Part shown: positions 11,250-20,830 of the stretch, in pieces | How positions within the stretch are numbered: the first letter of the stretch is position 1 | How the letters are laid out: every line of letters starts with the position of its first letter | NCBI RefSeq assembly: GCF_001186125.1 | Contig: NW_014039804.1 | Coordinates: forward strand, 17,041 to 45,099 | Reading direction: 5' to 3' | From: Sphaeroforma arctica JP610 | Taxonomy: Eukaryota; Opisthokonta; Ichthyosporea; Ichthyophonida | DNA: 28,059 bases | Program-made: the position numbers and the translations under genes | The notes under the pieces: model-generated | The model's input: the letters and a program-made list of their open reading frames with translations, nothing else | Database searches by the model: none | What the model was told of the DNA's origin: nothing

Positions 11250-11489
11250 CCTGAACCACTACAGCGACTTTCCTGAACCACTACAGCGACTTTCCTGAAC
11301 CACTACAGCGACTTTCCTGAACCACTACAGCGACTTCCTGAACCACTACAGCGACTTTCCTGTACCACTACAGCGACTTTCCTGAACCACTACAGCGACT
11401 TTCCTGAACCACTACAGCGACTTTCCTGAACCACTACAGCGACTTTCCTGAACCACTACAGCGACTTTCCTGAACCACTACAGCGACTA
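11250..11489 (+). repeat. 22-bp tandem array, 11 copies
   Basis: The unit CCTGAACCACTACAGCGACT plus TT is repeated 11 times. The fourth copy lacks one T and the sixth has GAACC changed to GTACC; the rest are essentially identical. The last unit runs into GACTATGAGAGCC, the normal 3' end of element copy R1. The unit matches the last codons of the element's reading frame (FPEPLQRL then stop) in the other copies. At 22 bp the array is not a frame-preserving protein repeat. Confidence 0.97.
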
Positions 11490-11564
11490 TGAGAGCCATA
11501 CCATAAGTTCATACATTGTATCATACATACTTGCCATTTTTGAAATAAATATTATTATCCCTAT
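11471..11564 (+). mobile_element. Element 3' end, copy R1
   Basis: This is about 94 bases shared with three other copies: CTGAACCACTACAGCGACTATGAGAGCC..., then TTCATACATTGTATCATACA, TTGCCATTTTTGAAATAAAT and the terminal TATTATCCCTA. Its 5' side is replaced by the 22-bp tandem array. The AAATAAAT before the end may be the element's polyadenylation signal. Confidence 0.85.
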
Positions 11565-11650
11565 ACATAGCGTCATAGCCTGTTGAAAAAAGAACATATA
11601 CAGCAGTCATTATTTTGGAGGCTAAAGAACATGCAAAAAGAACAACTCTA

Positions 11651-11676
11651 GGAACCCTAAACCCTATAAACCCTAA
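11651..11676 (+). repeat. Telomere-like CCCTAAA motif
   Basis: AACCCTAAACCCT followed by ATAAACCCTAA makes three near-perfect CCCTAAA units. It lies in the 127-bp spacer between inverted copies R1 and R2. It is too short and too internal to be a chromosome end, so it is an interstitial telomere-like tract. Confidence 0.65.
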
Positions 11677-11691
11677 TTCTATTTGGCTCGC

Positions 11692-12150
11692 ATAGGGATA
11701 ATACTATTTACTTCAAAAATGGCAAGTATGTATGATACAATGTATGAACATATGGTATGGCTCTCATAGTCGCTGTAATGGTTCAGGAAAGATTGATGGG
11801 AATAAGTGGTCAGTAAATTCCCGTTTGAAGCTTGGGCCAAGTGAGTCGACAATAGAAGATATGTGCTGAGTCAATTCGGGCCGGTGTTGACAAAACACTG
11901 TTACTATCGAATGTTCCATATATTCGCTTGCTGACCTACTAAATAGAGTACCCCCCTCTGTGGTACGGATCGGGTCTGCGCCGTGTAGTGCCGCGGAATG
12001 GGTTAGTGCAGAGTACGAAAGGACCAGGTTATCCGTCATAATCCGGTCGAGAAGCGATGATGGTGGTAAGCCAATGCCGCACCAGACCACGGATGAATTA
12101 TGTATGTGTCGGCTGGCCTGGTTTGGAAGTATCATAGTCGGAACCAACAA
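11692..12150 (-). mobile_element. Element 3' end, copy R2, with a 128-codon open frame
   Basis: The minus-strand frame 12150-11764 encodes 128 residues ending FPEPLQRL, followed by the shared 3' tail down to 11692. From 11992 to about 11760 it matches copy R4 at roughly 98% by eye (about five differences in 230 bases), so the family was active recently. The 5' part (12150-11993) is unique here. I recognise no domain in this C-terminal region. A non-LTR retroelement C-terminus is suggested by the endonuclease-like fragment in copy R3 and by the variable 5' truncation of copies. Confidence 0.7.
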
Positions 12151-12199
12151 GCGCGATTATTTAGTTTGAATCGATATTTGGAAGCAGTACTTCAACAGC

Positions 12200-12800
12200 G
12201 TGATTAGCCGGGGTATGGAAAACATCTGTTGATGTGTCAAAGACGGGTGAGGGTACGGTGGTTCTTCAACATGCTGGAGAAAAGATCCAAGGTGTTCGTG
12301 GAGGGTTCAGATACCGTGGAAGTCGTGGCACTCCTGTAATTGCTGAAGGAGGTCTGGGCCAATGGGTGGCAGTTTCAGGTCTACCAGGATGCGTCGAATC
12401 AGTTGTTGGATGCAGGTAAAGTGGCTGGTAGTGAACTTGTGGCTACCGGGGCAGACAGGGCAGAGACAGCAGTCGGTGCGGTAGTCGAGCAATGTGAACA
12501 TGTACGTATTCGTTACAATCATAACACAGAGCCGGATTGGTGTAGACTCGAAGCAGCGATTGAAGCTGTCGTGTCTGGCTGCGTCTCGGTTTGAGGTTGG
12601 CGGTTTACCCATAACCAGTTGGTAGTAGTATTGGCGCCGGGCCATTGCCGCGATCTCCTTGTTGGACCAACGTTTTGTTGAGTTCTTCCTGATGTCGTCA
12701 CAGCGTTGGCGGAGGAGGGTAAGTGTGCCGAGCCAAACTTGGAAAACCCAAAGGACCCTTCATCGGCGCTCAATCCCCGGTATATTGTACCACACACATT
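12200..12800 (-). pseudogene. Possible upstream coding remnant of the R element
   Basis: On the minus strand, frames around 12740-12307 contain a basic, retroelement-like stretch (LRQRCDDIRKN..., then MARRQYYYQL) resembling the linker after the endonuclease in non-LTR elements, followed by a Cys-rich stretch (DCCLCPVCPG). Stops and frame changes separate it from the R2 frame. Membership of the same element is inferred from strand and order only. Confidence 0.3.
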
Positions 12801-15292
12801 ATCAGATAAATAGTGTAGGAAATAACATATATGTAACAGATATATACCTTTATTCAGGGTTCATCTCGGAATATCACAATTAATATCATCATGACTGCTC
12901 ACGACGTATCATGTCATAACAGTGGAAGGAAGGCCTCTAGTAAAACTATCAAATCTCGGAATGAACTCAAAGATGAATCACAGCTGCGCGCGGCACGTAT
13001 GTTTGGTACTCGTGTATCAGTTTTGAAAGCAGACTCTATAACTTCAAAAGTTGCTACGAGATTCGTACCAAAAACAAATAGCAGCAATTAATTACGGAAG
13101 AGTTACACAACCGCGGCGAACAGCACGACCTCTGCATCCATATTGAGTACCTTTGTAACAAGCGACAATAAGCAAGCATTCATATCTGAACCGTCGATTC
13201 AAGCGCATCACAACCAGCGGAATCATTAATGTAGCATACACCACAACTACCCATGACAATACTATTTCCATATCACAAGACCTTCAGCAAGTTGCTGCTT
13301 GGATAACTCAACGTATGCGCACATAATGCAGATACACAACCTAAAATTCACCCGGATATTCACTGCAACAATACCTTAAAATTAAGCGAGACGTTTTGAA
13401 AGCACAGATGGAAAAGAAGCAGCGACATATACGACAGGGTGCGCAAATGTTACTTATGGGACCATCCCTTAATACCCTCCGCGCATATAATGTTTTCAGG
13501 TTCCATGGGTTGTGTATACTGAAAGAGCGTGTCTGTACTTACTGGTATCCAGACAACAGATGGAATATGAAACTACCATCCTCCGGATGTGGCAAAACAA
13601 GCTATGGACAAAGCACCTTGGATGGACAATTTGGACTGGACCAGAGGGTCCGACCTACAAGTGGGATTTTATGGCCGGACCAAGAGGACCGGACTTAAAA
13701 GAGATTATTTCAGGACCGAATTAAGGCTTCAAACCAGATAGTGGAATACAGAGGATTTAGTAAGAGAATGATGACTCATTGAATGTCTGTCATCATAATT
13801 TAGTAACTAGGAGACGAGAACCATAGTTATGCGGGTATTTTCACAATTACCCTGGTTGGTAGAGAAAATTGTTTCAGACAGGAACGTGATTAAGCACTTC
13901 TGACTGAGTTCTTTTACTTCAAATTTAACACACTTTACTAGGCGTTGTTCAGTTTTGACCACATTTATAAGTGACCGAACTACTGTATTTATTACATTAC
14001 AGACTAATCTAATTAAGAATCAATCTAGTAAAGAATAGTAAATTGTTTACAGCAATGAAGGGACCTAGTATTACACTGGTACCTAGGTAGTCAAACAAGT
14101 TTATGATTTGGCTATCAAAACGGCTACTCGCAGTTCATCGTCAATTACCTTTGATTTTGCTAAGGTGAAGACAGTATTTTCTCTCGATCTGACATCTGAG
14201 GATGAAGAAAAGGTAGAACGTTTGGCTTTGGAAGCCCAACCAACTCGCTTTCTACGTTGGATGAGGTCGTACAGCATCCGGAATGAACTTCTGATTGCGA
14301 TTGACACTTGAGGACGCTGACGCATATGCAGAAGTCCACGGACATTTGTTGAACGCAACTCCGTCAACTTCGTAAACTTTCCTCAATGGCGAATATTGAT
14401 GTGTCCACTGTTTGAGTTGATTATCTTGAGCAACAGGTGGCGACGATATCGCGATTTCAAAGAGCTCGCCAATGCCCAATGCAGTAATGAACGACAGCAA
14501 CTGGCCAGTTACCTAATAGCGGGATAGACGAGACAACGCGAATCGTCCAGTGAAACGTTAAAAAAAAATTGGCCGCACGAAACCGATACTTTAAGTTGCA
14601 CCCTACGATAATGTGCAAATTACTCGTAGAGAACGGATGTTGGAATATGCTCAAAATTGAGCACCAAAAATTTCAATAACTGCGGAGATACCGACCGACT
14701 TTGACGATTTGAGTCATACTCGGGACTAGAAAACTGTGGTGAAATCTCCTGGTATAATTATTATCGCGGATTTGCACTTTAAGCGATGGACACTACCCCC
14801 AGAATCTATCGTCGTTGGCAAAACGTCCCCTTGATGCGTTTCGCAGAGTGGAGAAGTCTCCACAGCAACAACTCAATCAAGGCTAGCAGCAAATTTATTT
14901 TGTGACTAGCTGCAACGTCACCGATGTCCGCGCTTACCAGAAGAACTTACCAGAAGAACTTACCAGAAGAGATGAAGGGGAATCACCAGAATAAGACAAA
15001 TGTACCTATTGATACACTTTCATCACGATTGCTACTTAGAAGACCCACAGGCGATGAAACAATGTAAGCTATCAGAACTTACAGAGCCTAGCATCACTAC
15101 ATCTACGGCAGCAGAGATGAAGTTTTAAGTTTTTCAACTGACTCAACAAATGATGCACGCAGAAGCAGAGCGACGCATAGAAGATGCACTTGTGCTACAG
15201 GGTTTAATACGTGCATCTAATGAGACTAAATATGTGCTCAGTGACGGTTGACAAACCTAAACCCTAAGAGGAGAGCCCAGTAGTATTGACCG
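12801..15292. other. Decayed repeat-rich DNA without a recognised gene
   Basis: Short frames of moderate protein-like composition occur at 12891-13091 (66 codons), 13512-13724 (70 codons) and 14108-14311 (67 codons, acidic then basic). Around 14925-15240 fragments with EELTRR- and AEAERRIEDAL-like strings resemble a decayed helical gag or similar region, interrupted by stops. None has a diagnostic motif. A 13-bp unit CTTACCAGAAGAA is repeated three times at about 14935-14972. A CCTAAACCCTAA telomere-like motif lies at about 15256. Confidence 0.4.
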
Positions 15293-15561
15293 ATGATGAA
15301 CAATGTTAGGCCCAATGAGGATGACGCTCTTCTAGATAAGTGTTTGAACGTTATATCGATTTTAAGTCAGGTTGATGTTATGTGTGTGGTTGAAACCTGG
15401 CATAACACTACATTTCTTAATCATATACGCTCGAACACACACGACCACTTCTTCCCATCAATCTTTCCTGAACCACTACAGCGACTATGAGAGCCATACC
15501 ATATGTTCATACATTGTATCATACATACTTGCCATTTTTGAAATAAATAATATTATCCCTA
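15293..15561 (+). mobile_element. Element copy R3: endonuclease-like fragment fused to the shared 3' end
   Basis: The 65-codon frame 15293-15490 opens with NNVRPNE...KCLNVISILSQ followed by VDVMCVVETW. This order (N-x-R, then hydrophobic-D-V-x-x-V-x-E-T-W) is typical of the start of the AP-type endonuclease of CR1/L2/jockey-like non-LTR retrotransposons. At about 15443 it switches in frame to the shared terminus ending FPEPLQRL and then the common 3' tail ending ATTATCCCTA. The middle of the element is missing, so this is an internally deleted copy. Confidence 0.6.
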
Positions 15562-15711
15562 CAGACAGGTGTTTGCGTGTATGACTCTGCAATCGACGGT
15601 ATCTTTTGAAACTCAGATTGGTGAATTTGAATACACGCAAAGTAGAATTTATGAAAATGCGTCAATGTGGAACTGTAAGATTCGGTCTAATAAAGGCGAT
15701 AGGCACTACAC

Positions 15712-15999
15712 GGCGCAGACCCGATCCGTACCACAGAGGTGGGTACTCTACTTAGTAGGTCAGCAAGCGAATATATGGAACATTCGATAGTAACAGTGTT
15801 TTGTCAACACCGGCCCGAATTGACTCAGCACATATCTTCCATTGTCGACTCACTTGGCCCAAGCTTCAAACGGGAATTTACTGACCACTTCTTCCCATCA
15901 ATCTTTCCTGAACCACTACAGCGACTATGAGAGATTATCCCTATGAGAGCCATACCATATGTTCATACATTGTATCATACATACTTGCCATTTTTGAAG
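15712..15999 (+). mobile_element. Element 3' end, copy R4
   Basis: It begins with GCACTACACGGCGCAGAC, at the position where similarity to R2 starts. It carries the frame 15739-15930 ending FPEPLQRL, then the shared tail. A 16-bp insertion (ATTATCCCTATGAGAG, about 15934-15949) sits just after the stop codon. The tail ends in GAAGAAGAAGAAAAAAA in place of GAAATAAAT. It lies about 150 bp downstream of R3 in the same orientation. Confidence 0.85.
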
Positions 16000-16784
16000 A
16001 AGAAGAAAAAAATTTCCCTTATGCCTTAGAATAAATAAACGCGTAGGTAAATTCTAAGTATCGAGGAAATATCGATATAGATAACCGAAATGAGACGTTT
16101 AATAAAGTTAGGTTTGCCTCGTGAAAACAGCAATACTCTGAGGGATTGTGAGGCTGAGACATTGCCTATATATAATCCTCTCAGTACTGTTTCCGCCGAA
16201 GGGATTTTATTTAGTGTTTCGTTGTCGCTCTATTCTGGGGCGAATCCGAGAGACTCATAAAATCCTATCTTTAGAAAAAAAACACTCTTGACGTCTTTAG
16301 TTATTGTCTTTACCAATAACTTTCCACTATCAAGAATTACCGACTTAGCCTTCTGGCACATCTGGTTGGCTTATCGGAGGATCAACTAGGTAACATTAAT
16401 AGTCCCTGGAAACCTATATTCGGTTGAGCCATCTCGCCACCGAAGTATTCAGATATAAATAAAATTGGAAAGTAAATAAAGTTCTATTAATAGAACTAGA
16501 CCAACTCTTTATGTTTGGTATTTTACTGAGGCCTTTTAATGGCCTCATCCAAATATCTGATCTGTTAAAATGGAAAAGGTATTAATTAATAAAACCATTA
16601 AAAACCATTTTAGGAAACTTAAAGAGTTGCTATAAAAAGCACATTTAGGAAACTTGAGTTCCTCGTACTATTAAGAGTACGTTTAGGAATTTGCGTACTG
16701 CTTAAGAGTACGTTTATATCATAGAGTCTAATGTGGAGGCCCGGTTGATTACAGAACCCTCTACCGGTATACCTCAGCCATGGC
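16000..16784 (+). other. Possible LTR/leader of the following element; no gene
   Basis: AT-rich DNA with a TATA-like CTATATATAATCC at about 16169 and several AATAAA motifs. Near 16610-16720 ATTTAGGAAACTT and TAAGAGTACGTTTA each occur twice, and GTACT...AGTAC hairpins are possible. Its position upstream of gag/protease-like coding would suit an LTR and leader. I found no second copy in the window to prove it. Confidence 0.3.
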
Positions 16785-17288
16785 GTGCTTAACTTTATAC
16801 GTAAAGCTGCGGGTGGAGAGTACTACCGGGATACTCTTCGTATGCATCCACATTGGCTAGACTGCTCATCTGAACAGATGCATGATGTATTTCGTGTGAA
16901 TATTGACAAAGCAGAAAAACATCGTCGGAAAAAAATTTCGCGCATACAACAGATTCCGGGGTACTCACGATCACGTTCATACTTACGTGCTGATGCGAAT
17001 AGACGCGCTAACCCGCATGCACCGTTAGCGTTAACCCATGTGTTCGTTGTCGGTCATGTGAGCAGAACCTCCCTCCGGGACCAGGACATGCAAGCCACTG
17101 TTCTAAATTACAACGACTACCAGCCTATACCAACACGGGTAGCCGTGTACCAACATGGTGGGGCTATTTCACAATGTCCATCGGCAACGGGCACGTCGAC
17201 GCGTGCGACACAGGGGACAGGGTACAATTGTCCTCACGTTAACTTAGTGGACGGTGATCAATTGTCCCAAAGTGATGCATATTCATGA
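16785..17288 (+). pseudogene. Gag-like open frame of a plus-strand LTR element
   Basis: About 167 codons are open, rich in Arg/His/Gln, with a basic stretch (EKHRRKKISRIQQ) and a C-terminal part containing GTGYNCPHV. The frame extends upstream without a clear ATG, so the start is uncertain. I assign it as gag-like because a retropepsin motif follows about 200 bases later on the same strand. No complete zinc knuckle is visible. It could also be part of another retroelement gene. Confidence 0.4.
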
Positions 17289-17430
17289 CTTAGCCGACGA
17301 GTAGTATGTGCAGAGTGACGATGAGTTGATGGAAGACGAGCAAGTATCAGAAGGTTAAGAAGTTGAAACGAACATGTGCATGTCAATTGGTCGTACGGTA
17401 ACAAGAATATTTGCAGTGAAAAATTAAATT

Positions 17431-17798
17431 ATTCCTGTCGACAACCGTGTATATGTTACTTTACAAATGAACGGTCATGACATGCACACCCTTATTGACA
17501 CGGGGGCAAACCGGTCAGTCATTACTCAGGCATCCGCAGATAGCCTAAGAACAGCTACATTTATTTGGCGGGCAACGCTTTTCGGACTCCACGCTTGGGT
17601 AAGACGCACGCAATAAAGGTCCAATACGGGACAGCTACTACTGAGGGTTGTCAGTTTGAACTTATGAACTTACCAGATAACATTGATATAAGACTGGCGA
17701 TGGATAATGTGGGAGAACAGCTGGGATTAGGTTTAACTTCCCAAAGATTAATCGTAATGTTATGGATGAACTACTGGAACCGATTAGTCTTCGAATGA
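17431..17798 (+). pseudogene. Retropepsin-like aspartic protease remnant (DTG motif), frameshifted
   Basis: The frame 17431-17616 contains HTLIDTGANRSVIT, with Asp-Thr-Gly codons at 17497-17505. This is the active-site signature of retrotransposon aspartic proteases: hydrophobic-hydrophobic-D-T-G-A, then S-hydrophobic-I. The frame stops at 17614-17616. The likely continuation (ATTEGCQFELMNLP, later a QLGLGL stretch) is in a different frame, 17565-17798, so a frameshift lies at about 17550-17580. No reverse transcriptase follows on this strand, so the element is truncated. Confidence 0.65.
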
Positions 17799-18177
17799 CC
17801 CCAGACTTGCCCGATGAGCCGGACGAGTAGCCTCTCGGGAGAAGGCGGATACTAAAAAACCGCGAGAGCAGATTGGCAAATATGTATCTAGGCAGACCTC
17901 AAACGAGAGAGACACACAGACACGCCCTCGAGATACTACTCAGAATACACACCCTATCAAGAAGGCGCGTGCCGAGCCGAAGCACCCGACGTACAAGCAA
18001 ATCAAGAAATGTGCGGACGAGGAATGTGGGTATGTTATGTACCAATTGACCCCTATTGGTTTTGTAACGGAAAGCACGCACCTACTTGTACGCATTATGA
18101 GAGACTACAGGAGATTTAAATACGTGATAAACGTTTTACGTCGTCAGCCCGAGAGTAATTTGGGACTTGTTCTCGAA
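17799..18177 (+). other. Decayed 3' remainder of the plus-strand element
   Basis: Frames contain a basic stretch and a CADEECGY segment but no recognisable domain. The sequence ends in an (AT)n tract directly before the left LTR. Confidence 0.3.
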
Positions 18178-18201
18178 TTAATATATATATATATATATAT
18201 A
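18178..18201. repeat. (AT)n microsatellite
   Basis: A short run of alternating AT lies immediately 5' of the left LTR-like repeat. Confidence 0.9.
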
Positions 18202-18205
18202 GGTC

Positions 18206-18555
18206 TGTCAGCCTGAGAGAATGTAACATAATTTGAGACTTCTTCTCAGATTATTATATTGAAAGAACACGGGCCACCGGCTAGCCAAAAGCCGAGGTCC
18301 GAGACTGAGTGTACGTAACAGAGAATGAGATATCTTTATATCTAGACAATATGTCAGAGTACTAAAGTGTTCTGCATAAGGTTTCTCATGCTGACCATAT
18401 GAGTTTTTAACCTGGCCAACCCAAGTGGTTGAACAGTAATACAAACACCATCGGTATATAAATGAGGGTGAGATCATTATTTATTTTTTCTCGAACGCAC
18501 CACACTTAAGATTCATTTGCACATTATTTAAAGTCTATTACATTGCACTCTAACA
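18206..18555 (+). repeat. Copia-type LTR, left, plus orientation
   Basis: It begins TGTCAG and ends CTAACA, an imperfect terminal inverted repeat. Its 3' 200 bases match the minus strand of 25085-25260: TTCTGCATAAGG, ATATGAGTTTTTA, CTGGCCAACCCAAG and TTTAAAGTCTATTACATTGCACTCTAACA, with perhaps 20% divergence by eye. The 5' third is more diverged. It abuts the truncated copia reverse transcriptase fragment, which reads on the other strand. It therefore cannot be that fragment's normal 3' LTR, and is a solo LTR or the LTR of another copy. Confidence 0.7.
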
Positions 18556-18556
18556 G

Positions 18557-19507
18557 TCTACAATGGTGGAGTATAGTAAAACGAAGGATAGCTTTAAACC
18601 AGTGCTGACTAGGTGGTAGGCCGTATACACAACGGTCAAGTCGACAAACGACCTTTGTGTCTCCTTCTTTATGCCTTTCGTATAATTGTCTCTGGGACGG
18701 ATTAAGTAAATATTCAACGAGGTCGTATCCTTGCGGTACTTGTATGTAGCTAGAGGTATCCAGTTCTTGAGTGAGGTAGGCCGAGGATGCATTGTCGTAT
18801 TGTCGAATGACCATGTCTTAGTGTGCTATAAGAGCTAGCGACATCCTGAGTGTTTCCTTGGCTACTACTGGAGCATAGCTTTCATCGTAGTCGATTCCCT
18901 GTTTTGCGTTGATTGCTGCTACGTTCAGATGTGATTTAAGTCGTGTGACTTGTCCTGATTCATTCGTTTTTGCCTTGAATACCCATCGAGGGGGGAATAG
19001 TGATTTTTCCCGCGGTTTGTTGTCAACCAGAGTGAATGCCTTCCGCTGTATCACCAAGCTCTTCATCTCTGAACGTGCTGATTCCTCCCAATCGGCTGCG
19101 TTTGACATCTCATATCTACCTTTGTATGTTTTTGGTTCCATTGCTGAAGTTGCTGAATCAAAAGTGTGCCTAGTGCTGGGTGGGAGATCACTTTTACGGC
19201 GGCTGTCGTGGTACCAGTTGACATTACTATAATCTATCGCAAGGTCCTGCAGTTCTCGAGAGACTTGGCGACCTTCTGCCGTCCTTCTAGCTATGGTTGC
19301 TTTGAGATCGTGTTGTGTGTTGGTAGTCGCTGCGGGAGCCTCCGACTCACCGGTGTGTACTTCGCTCTCAGCAGGTTGTTGCGTTGACGATGAAGTTATT
19401 TGTAGTTGTTCTGAGTTGCTCGTCTTTTTTGTGTCACAGTTGGCTGGGCTCGTTGGATAAGCATATCTTCCGTTGTCGATGTTGTCCTTGCGTCTGTTTG
19501 AAAATCG
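18557..19507 (-). pseudogene. Copia-type reverse transcriptase N-terminal fragment
   Basis: The minus-strand frame is open from 19507, with one TAA at 18820-18818. Motifs in Ty1/copia order are: P-x-T-Y then W-E-E-S-A-R-S-E-M (W...A...E block), KAFTLVDNKP, PRWVFKAK, then QGIDYDESYAPVV (the GIDY-E-T-F-A-P-V motif), the in-frame stop, RQYDNASSAYL (the QxDVxxAFL equivalent), and CVYGLPPSQHW (the LYGLKQSPRxW equivalent). The catalytic YVDD region is absent because the fragment ends at the left LTR. The usual RLVAKG motif is degraded. An Arg/Glu/Ser-rich linker precedes the domain. It is a dead copy. Confidence 0.85.
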
Positions 19508-20483
19508 CTATTCTCGATTTAGAGGAATGTACTGCTGTTCGTAGTGTCTGGTGGTGCGATAGCGGTTGTACAATTGTTGTGTAGATTTTGAGAGTAACCG
19601 AAAGATAGGATCAAAGGAAACAATAGACATCTTCTCAAGTGCGAATCTCTCAGCTAGGTAAAGTCCTAGGCTGAAGGACTCGCATTGAGTCTTTATTTGT
19701 GTTTAGTATTTTCTAAACCAGACTCAATATTTACTTAAGTGTTTCTCTCTCACGCGGGAGTCCCGGTATCATATACCGGTATTCCCGCTATTTTTCTGAT
19801 CACTCTGATATCAGAAATATTGAATCCTAGATCCAAAACTCAGTATTTGATAATTCTGGGTTTTGGGTTTAGGATTGGCTTTTCTGATAATCTGGTTCCT
19901 GGATGCTACAGCTTCCCTTCTTTATGCTTCTCAGCCTGCGTAGTAGAAAGTGACTAATTTTTCCCTGTACAAAAACATCATCCTCTTAGATAATCTAGTC
20001 CTTATTAAATTAATTTATACTAAATAACAGGAGAACTCTACCACGCTCATCGGAATCAGTCTTGATCTGTGCTCTCGGTCGATGTCAACATGGCTTAGGA
20101 AAACATATCTCAACGGTGGCTTTCAACGAGTCTGTGGTCCTTATTCCACTGGTGTGTGGGCAGATCATACTTCAAGGTGAAAAAAGTGGGAGTGTCCTTC
20201 GGTGTCAGTGAAACTTGGCTGAGTCCCCCGCCTCGTGCGCTGCCTGTTGCGCGCTGATCGTTCATCAGTGCATGTTGCTGTTGACTTCTTCGGCCTGGAT
20301 TGCCTTCGCTGGCGTTGTTTACGCTTATCTGTATATCGTAAGAATATCTGGATCTGCGATGTCTGATTCATATGTCCAGGTGCGCGCTCCATCTGTCCAT
20401 TGCAGTAGGTAGTCCTGGGGTTCACCACCTCTTGTGGATTCTCTGTGGTCAAGTATCGAGGATAATTAAGTATCTTCTGATGG
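19508..20483 (-). other. Gypsy 3' region / possible LTR
   Basis: A basic minus-strand frame of unknown function lies at 20452-20165. The rest is AT-rich, with a possible polyadenylation signal on the minus strand (AAATAAAG near 19695) and a hairpin around CCGGTATCATATACCGG (about 19764-19780). This is where a gypsy 3' LTR would be expected. I found no matching copy at the other end of the gypsy segment, so an LTR is not proven. Confidence 0.3.
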
Positions 20484-20830
20484 TTAGACTTGACTGTTTG
20501 TAATGAATTCTTCGAGCTCGCTAGCCTTCTTGACTAAACTAATTAGCTCATCAGTGACCGAGTTAGGATATTCGGGGGCTTTAATTTCATCGAGGTTGCG
20601 GAAAAAAATACCCGTTGCCCTCTTTGCCTACTATCTTGTATGGTCCTCCGTACGGTGCTGTCATTTTGTTCATTTCACCTAGGTAACGAACCATCACAAT
20701 GTCCCCTTCTTGGAAGTGTACATACTACTCTTGGCATTTTCGATCAAATGCTGCGCGCATTTTTTCTTCTTGATATTGTGCCACATTGGCGTCTAGTTGT
20801 GGTCGTATTGACTCTTCGAGATTCTTCAGT
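20484..20830 (-). pseudogene. Ty3/gypsy post-integrase region
   Basis: The minus strand contains VHFQEGDIVMVRYLGEMN, then APYGGPYKIVGKEG and GYFF. This is the conserved tail after Ty3/gypsy integrases (F-x-x-G-D-x-V, then G-P-Y-x-I-x). A frame change after the GYFF region, within a run of As, leads to a further helical stretch ending at the TAA 20486-20484. An in-frame TAG lies just before the VHFQEGD motif. Confidence 0.75.

Noticed and set aside
11250-11489. CRISPR array
   Set aside because: The 22-bp units are directly abutting with no variable spacers, and the genome is eukaryotic. It is an ordinary tandem repeat.
11651-11676. True telomere end
   Set aside because: Only about three CCCTAAA units, flanked on both sides by long unique or element sequence.
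12234-12594. Plus-strand open frames of 61-84 codons
   Set aside because: They overlap the minus-strand element remnant and have no motif or splice context.
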